Assembly (NCBI GenBank): GCA_900544615.1
Contig: UQVS01000016.1
Coordinates: forward strand, 1-52,877
DNA length: 52,877 nucleotides
Direction of reading: 5' to 3'
DNA from: an uncultured Oscillibacter sp.
GTDB lineage: Bacteria; Bacillota; Clostridia; Oscillospirales; Oscillospiraceae
The translations under genes and the position numbers were made by a program. This document shows, one piece after another, positions 49,650 to 52,877 of this stretch (position 1 is its first letter; each line of letters begins with the position of its first letter). Under the pieces are notes generated by a model. It worked only from the letters and a program-made list of their open reading frames with translations, was not told the DNA's origin and searched no databases.

Positions 49650-50822
49650 TCATATCTCCAATATCCCCTGCAATCCCGCGCTGGCAGCTTTTTTGTTCTT
49701 ATCGAAGGCATGGGTATAGATGTCCAGCGTGGTGGAGGGCTGGCTGTGGCCGAGGATGCCCGCCACCGTTGCCACATCCGTGCCGCCTGCGATCATCAGG
49801 CTGGCGGCGGTATGACGGAGGGAATGGACGTTCAGCTCCTGCGGCAAGCCGTTTTTCTTGAGGATCAGCTTGAAACGGTAGGTGAAGGTTGTGGGCGTCA
49901 TGGGGAGCCGCGCCCCTTGCCGCCGAAACAGGAAGTCATCATCGGTCAGTTCCCGCTGGTCATAGGTCTCGGTGATGTATGCACATTCCTGCCTGTACTC
50001 CTGCAACAGCGATTCCATCTCGGCGGAGAAGTACACATAGCGGTTGCCCGCGCGAGTCTTTGGTTCCTTGACAAAGATCTCCTCGTCCGTCACCTTGACC
50101 GCGTTGCGGCAGATGTGGATGGAGCGCTGCTCCCAATCAATGTCGCACCACTTTAGTCCGCAGCATTCGCCCCGCCGCATTCCTGTGGCGATGATGAGCT
50201 TGAAGTAGGTTTCGTACTTGATGCTCTCGTCCTCCAGCGCGGCGATGATCTTCTGCGCCGTTTCCTCGTCCGCAATCTTTTTCTCACATTTGCGCCCGGC
50301 GTAGCGGTAGGTGCGCCACGCCGGATTATGCGAAAGAAAGCCACCCTCCACGGCATCAGAGAGGATGCTGCACAGTGTCGCGTGCACGCCCTCAATGGTG
50401 TACTCGGAGAGTGGCTTTTTCGTGTCGGGACTGATGACTTTTCGCAGCTCTGCATAGAAATTCCGGAAGTGTTCCGGTCGTAGATCGGTGAGCTTGTAGT
50501 GCCCCAGCGCCGGGAGGATGCGTTCGATGTCCTGCCGGTCACGGCGGATGGTGGACTTGGCCAGCTTGCCGGGAGCGATGTCTGTCAACCACAGGTCGAT
50601 GTATTTTGCCAGCGTGAGATGCTGGACGGGCTGGGGCGTGTGGCGGCATTCCCGCTCAAAGAGGACGGCCTGCTCGTTGAGCCATTTTTCCACCTGCTTG
50701 GGCGTTAGTTCCTCCGGCGGGTGGACGGTTTTCTGCTGGGACTTGATGCGCTTGCCGTTGTAGTCATAGCCCATGGACACCACAATGAGATAGCTGCTGC
50801 CGCGCTTGCGGATGCTTGCCAT
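49650..50822 (-). CDS. Tyrosine recombinase (site-specific integrase), tRNA-proximal
   Basis: A 390-residue phage/ICE-type integrase. The N-terminal arm-binding domain has MASIRKRGSSYLIVVSMGYD, the SAM-like core-binding domain covers about residues 70-165, and the catalytic domain has R216/R217 in TGMRRGE, H333-R336 in HSLRHTAAS, H359 in LGHSQPSTTLDIY and the nucleophile Y369. It is the recombinase nearest the tRNA-Arg and therefore the likely one for that site. The gene is preceded by GAGAGGTC. Confidence 0.93.
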   Translation of the reverse strand: MASIRKRGSSYLIVVSMGYDYNGKRIKSQQKTVHPPEELTPKQVEKWLNEQAVLFERECRHTPQPVQHLTLAKYIDLWLTDIAPGKLAKSTIRRDRQDIERILPALGHYKLTDLRPEHFRNFYAELRKVISPDTKKPLSEYTIEGVHATLCSILSDAVEGGFLSHNPAWRTYRYAGRKCEKKIADEETAQKIIAALEDESIKYETYFKLIIATGMRRGECCGLKWCDIDWEQRSIHICRNAVKVTDEEIFVKEPKTRAGNRYVYFSAEMESLLQEYRQECAYITETYDQRELTDDDFLFRRQGARLPMTPTTFTYRFKLILKKNGLPQELNVHSLRHTAASLMIAGGTDVATVAGILGHSQPSTTLDIYTHAFDKNKKAASAGLQGILEI

Positions 50823-50950
50823 AAAAATGACCTCTCTTTCATTTATTCTCAGTACAGTTGAGACTTATTTTGCAAGCACAACATACCGCAAGCGCATCGG
50901 CAAAGCTATCCTTAGTTTTGAGGAAAAATGATTTTCTACGAAAGCAACAA

Positions 50951-52156
50951 TCATGCGCTGCGCCGCTTCGAGGAACGGGCGGCAAGATTGAAAATCTGTT
51001 CGCCGTCCGGGCGGAGCATGGTGAGCATGGAGTCAGCCGCCTGCTCCTTCTGCGCCTGCTGCGGGTGGCAGTAGGTGCGCTCTAAGAAGCCGGTGTCCGC
51101 GTGCCCCACGAGGTCTGCCACTGTCTGCTTGTCCACGCCGCAGTGCAGCAGCGAAGTCACGAAGTAGTGCCGCAAGGTGTGGAGGTGGTACTCCCGCGGA
51201 AAGCCGATGGCATCATAGATCTTCCGCAGCCGCTTGGTGAAGGTGTCCGGGTGGATGAGCTGCCCGTGTTCGTCAGTGAAGAGGTAGGGGCTGAGCTTGC
51301 GGCGCTGCTTGTCCGCCTCCATCTGCTTGCGGCGCTTGTAGGTCAAGAGAATGCCCCGCAGGTCGGAGGAGAGATAGACTTCACGGCTCTTGCCGTTTTT
51401 GGTGCTGCCTTCCACGATGCCCTTGCCGGGGACGCTGCTGCGGGAGCGGCTGACGGTGAGCAGCAGACCGTTTTGCGTAGCGGTGAAGTCCGACCATTGC
51501 AGAGCGCACAGCTCACCCCGGCGGCAGCCGGTGTACATGGAGAGCAGATAGAACAGGCGGTAGTGACGCGGTTCCATTGCCAGCGCGTCCAGCAGCTTTT
51601 CCACCTCGCTTCGCGTGGGGATGCGCTGCACCGCGCGCCGCGGTGTGGGGAGGTCTAACATTCGCGCGGGATTTTTCTCGATGATCTCGTTGCGCTTGGC
51701 GTCGCTGAGCACGGCGGAGACCACGGAGAGGTACCGCTGCGCAGCGGATTCGTTGATGAGCCTTCCGTGGTGCTTGCGCTTGCGCAGCGCGGAGAGCATA
51801 TTTTCCAGCGCCATCGGTCGGAGCTTATTGAGGCGGATGCCGCCGATCATGGGATACACCACCTCCAGCATTCGCCGGTATGCAGCGATGGTGCTGGGGG
51901 CGTATTTCGTCTGCCGCTTCAGCCAGCGGGAGGCGAATTCCTCGAAGGTCATCTCGCCGTCCTCGGCGTAGCCGGTCTTGAAGCTGCGCTCCAGCTCCTC
52001 GGCGGCGTGGGCGACATACTGCCCGATGCCGCGCTTGGGAACGCTGGGCGGGACTTGGATGGTCTTTGCCTTGCTGATCTTTTTGCCGTTGGGTCGGTAG
52101 CCGTTGCTGACGGTGATCTTATATCGCCGCTCATCTAATTGCTTGATGCTTGCCAT
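50951..52156 (-). CDS. Second tyrosine recombinase
   Basis: A 401-residue tyrosine recombinase only distantly like its neighbour, though both start with MASI. The catalytic set is complete: R212/R213 in TGCRRGELCALQW, H326-R329 in HTLRHYF, H352 in VGHADTGF and Y362 in ERTYCHPQ. It begins 2 bp after the ribbon-helix-helix gene, whose end supplies the GGAGGA ribosome site, so the two are cotranslated. Two integrases in tandem are unusual; one may act in excision or at another site. Confidence 0.92.
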   Translation of the reverse strand: MASIKQLDERRYKITVSNGYRPNGKKISKAKTIQVPPSVPKRGIGQYVAHAAEELERSFKTGYAEDGEMTFEEFASRWLKRQTKYAPSTIAAYRRMLEVVYPMIGGIRLNKLRPMALENMLSALRKRKHHGRLINESAAQRYLSVVSAVLSDAKRNEIIEKNPARMLDLPTPRRAVQRIPTRSEVEKLLDALAMEPRHYRLFYLLSMYTGCRRGELCALQWSDFTATQNGLLLTVSRSRSSVPGKGIVEGSTKNGKSREVYLSSDLRGILLTYKRRKQMEADKQRRKLSPYLFTDEHGQLIHPDTFTKRLRKIYDAIGFPREYHLHTLRHYFVTSLLHCGVDKQTVADLVGHADTGFLERTYCHPQQAQKEQAADSMLTMLRPDGEQIFNLAARSSKRRSA

Positions 52157-52158
52157 TT

Positions 52159-52596
52159 TTAGAGTCCTCCCATCTCCTCATCCTGTTCATATTCGATCCT
52201 GCGCTGCTGCCGCACCGCACTCTCAAAGCTTACCTGACCGTTGGTGCGTTTCACCTCGTCCACGGCGTAGGCCCGCAGCTCCCGCGTGTGAATGGGATCG
52301 GCGCGGAAGTGGGCGGCGATGGTGTGGCACAGCATATTCAGTTCCACCGCGCACTTGAAGAGGATACGGCAGAGCCGATTGTTGTTGTCATCCAGCGTAC
52401 CCTGAATGGCTGTGAGGATGGCCCGAGAGATGTAGGTCGTGTTGTCCTCGGTGCCGAGGTAGCCCATGTAGAACCGCAGGGCCTTATCCACAAATTCACT
52501 GCGGCTTTGACAGTTGTCTGCTTCCAGCCAGCCGTCCATGCGGCTGATCACGCTGGGGCGCAACCAGATCGTGGTACTTTTCTTGTTATCATCCAT
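52159..52596 (-). CDS. Ribbon-helix-helix protein of a mobile element
   Basis: A 145-residue protein. The N-terminus has a short strand and two helices (KKSTTIWLRPSVISRMDGWL, SRSEFVDKALRFYMGYLG), the pattern of Arc/MetJ-type DNA-binding proteins. A helical C-terminal part follows (NNRLCRILFKCAVELNMLCH). Such proteins on conjugative or mobilisable elements regulate their own promoter or help the relaxase at oriT. The ATG at 52596 follows AGAGGAAAT. Inverted repeats crowd its upstream region. Confidence 0.78.
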   Translation of the reverse strand: MDDNKKSTTIWLRPSVISRMDGWLEADNCQSRSEFVDKALRFYMGYLGTEDNTTYISRAILTAIQGTLDDNNNRLCRILFKCAVELNMLCHTIAAHFRADPIHTRELRAYAVDEVKRTNGQVSFESAVRQQRRIEYEQDEEMGGL

Positions 52597-52619
52597 ATTT
52601 CCTCTTTCCTTTCTGTGCC

Positions 52620-52752
52620 GTCGGTCAAAATCGCCGCAAAGCCCTGCAAACACGGGGCTTTGCCGAATGACCGACTGCGATTGTTCTGTAAAACCGCCAA
52701 ACCGACGGCGGTTGGCGTTTCCCTGAAAAGCCCCACACTGCGGGGCTTTGTG
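52620..52752. repeat. Inverted-repeat cluster upstream of the ribbon-helix-helix gene
   Basis: An extended cruciform has outer arms GTCGGTC/GACCGAC (52620-52626, 52669-52675) and inner arms GCAAAGCCC/GGGCTTTGC (52636-52644, 52655-52663). It is followed by CCGCC/GGCGG near 52695-52712 and AAAGCCCC/GGGGCTTT near 52727-52748. GGGGCTTTG occurs twice. This could be an operator, an origin of transfer or a leader terminator; nothing in the sequence decides which. Confidence 0.6.
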
Positions 52753-52877
52753 GGCGGGCTGCGGGCGCTTGCGACTGCGGCCCTTTATCTTGTTATATTT
52801 TCGAACGGGGATATCACCCCACAAAACACCTTCAAAACCGGTATCAACGCCCCTTGAGGGAGCGATGATATAATATC
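52753..52877. other. Continuing element sequence, no gene seen
   Basis: The last 125 bp before the window end carry no recognisable coding frame. The right end of the mobile element was not reached. Confidence 0.4.

Overview
This window looks like chromosomal DNA of an anaerobic, endospore-forming Clostridia species, most likely in the Oscillospiraceae (Oscillibacter/Dysosmobacter/Lawsonibacter-like). The basis is a GC-rich genome with strong GGAGG ribosome sites, the sporulation genes bofA and spoIID, rubrerythrin, a FabK-type fatty acid synthase, Rex, and an atypical type IIA topoisomerase pair. Genus-level placement is inference.

Layout. (1) 1-450, minus: the 5' end of a MATE efflux gene, preceded by a truncated MATE fragment, an attenuator-like hairpin and a consensus promoter. 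(2) 717-6960: rplM-rpsI with leader and promoter; yaaL-bofA divergent from tadA; an unknown membrane protein divergent from spoIID; an Mrp-type Fe-S carrier; xpt. (3) 7090-11438: uvrC, HPr, rubrerythrin, a small lipoprotein, trmO. (4) 11449-15770: a sulfur/Fe-S operon (Rrf2 regulator, cysE, iscS, iscU, mnmA) with a perfect palindrome over the cysE promoter. (5) 15780-20606: topoisomerase subunits B and A, separated by 300 bp of palindromes. (6) 20676-24287: LUD protein, lipoprotein, XRE regulator, YczE-like membrane protein, YheO-like regulator. (7) 24365-28565: a tryptophan-degradation locus, ridA-tnaA-tnaT, with a highly folded 190-nt intergenic segment between tnaA and tnaT. (8) 28704-40686, minus: the complete fatty acid operon acpP-accB-accC-accD-accA-fabH-fabK-(second FabK-like)-fabD-fabG-fabF-fabZ, then a MarR/FabT-like regulator and malic enzyme; a 44-bp palindrome sits at the operon's transcription start. 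(9) 40690-42700: degraded sequence plus a divergent flavodoxin/HxlR pair. (10) 42786-48762: typA, a cyclophilin lipoprotein, serA, a 49-residue Cys/Gly-rich mini-protein, an SLH-like exported protein and rex. (11) 48880-52877: a tRNA-Arg(CCG) integration site with a duplicated 5' half of the tRNA, then the end of a mobile element encoding a small protein, two tyrosine recombinases and a ribbon-helix-helix protein.

How the genes work together. CysE makes O-acetylserine for cysteine, IscS takes sulfur from cysteine, IscU receives it as Fe-S clusters and MnmA uses it for tRNA thiolation; the Rrf2 protein, with three cysteines, is the obvious cluster or cysteine sensor. TnaT imports tryptophan, TnaA splits it to indole, pyruvate and ammonia via aminoacrylate, and RidA clears aminoacrylate. 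The fatty acid operon contains everything from malonyl-CoA to acyl-ACP, but no FabA/FabM/FabN-type isomerase.

The most promising unexplained items are the folded tnaA-tnaT intergenic segment, the Cys-rich mini-protein missed by ordinary gene-length cutoffs, the half-tRNA integration scar, and the second FMN reductase-like gene inside the fatty acid operon.
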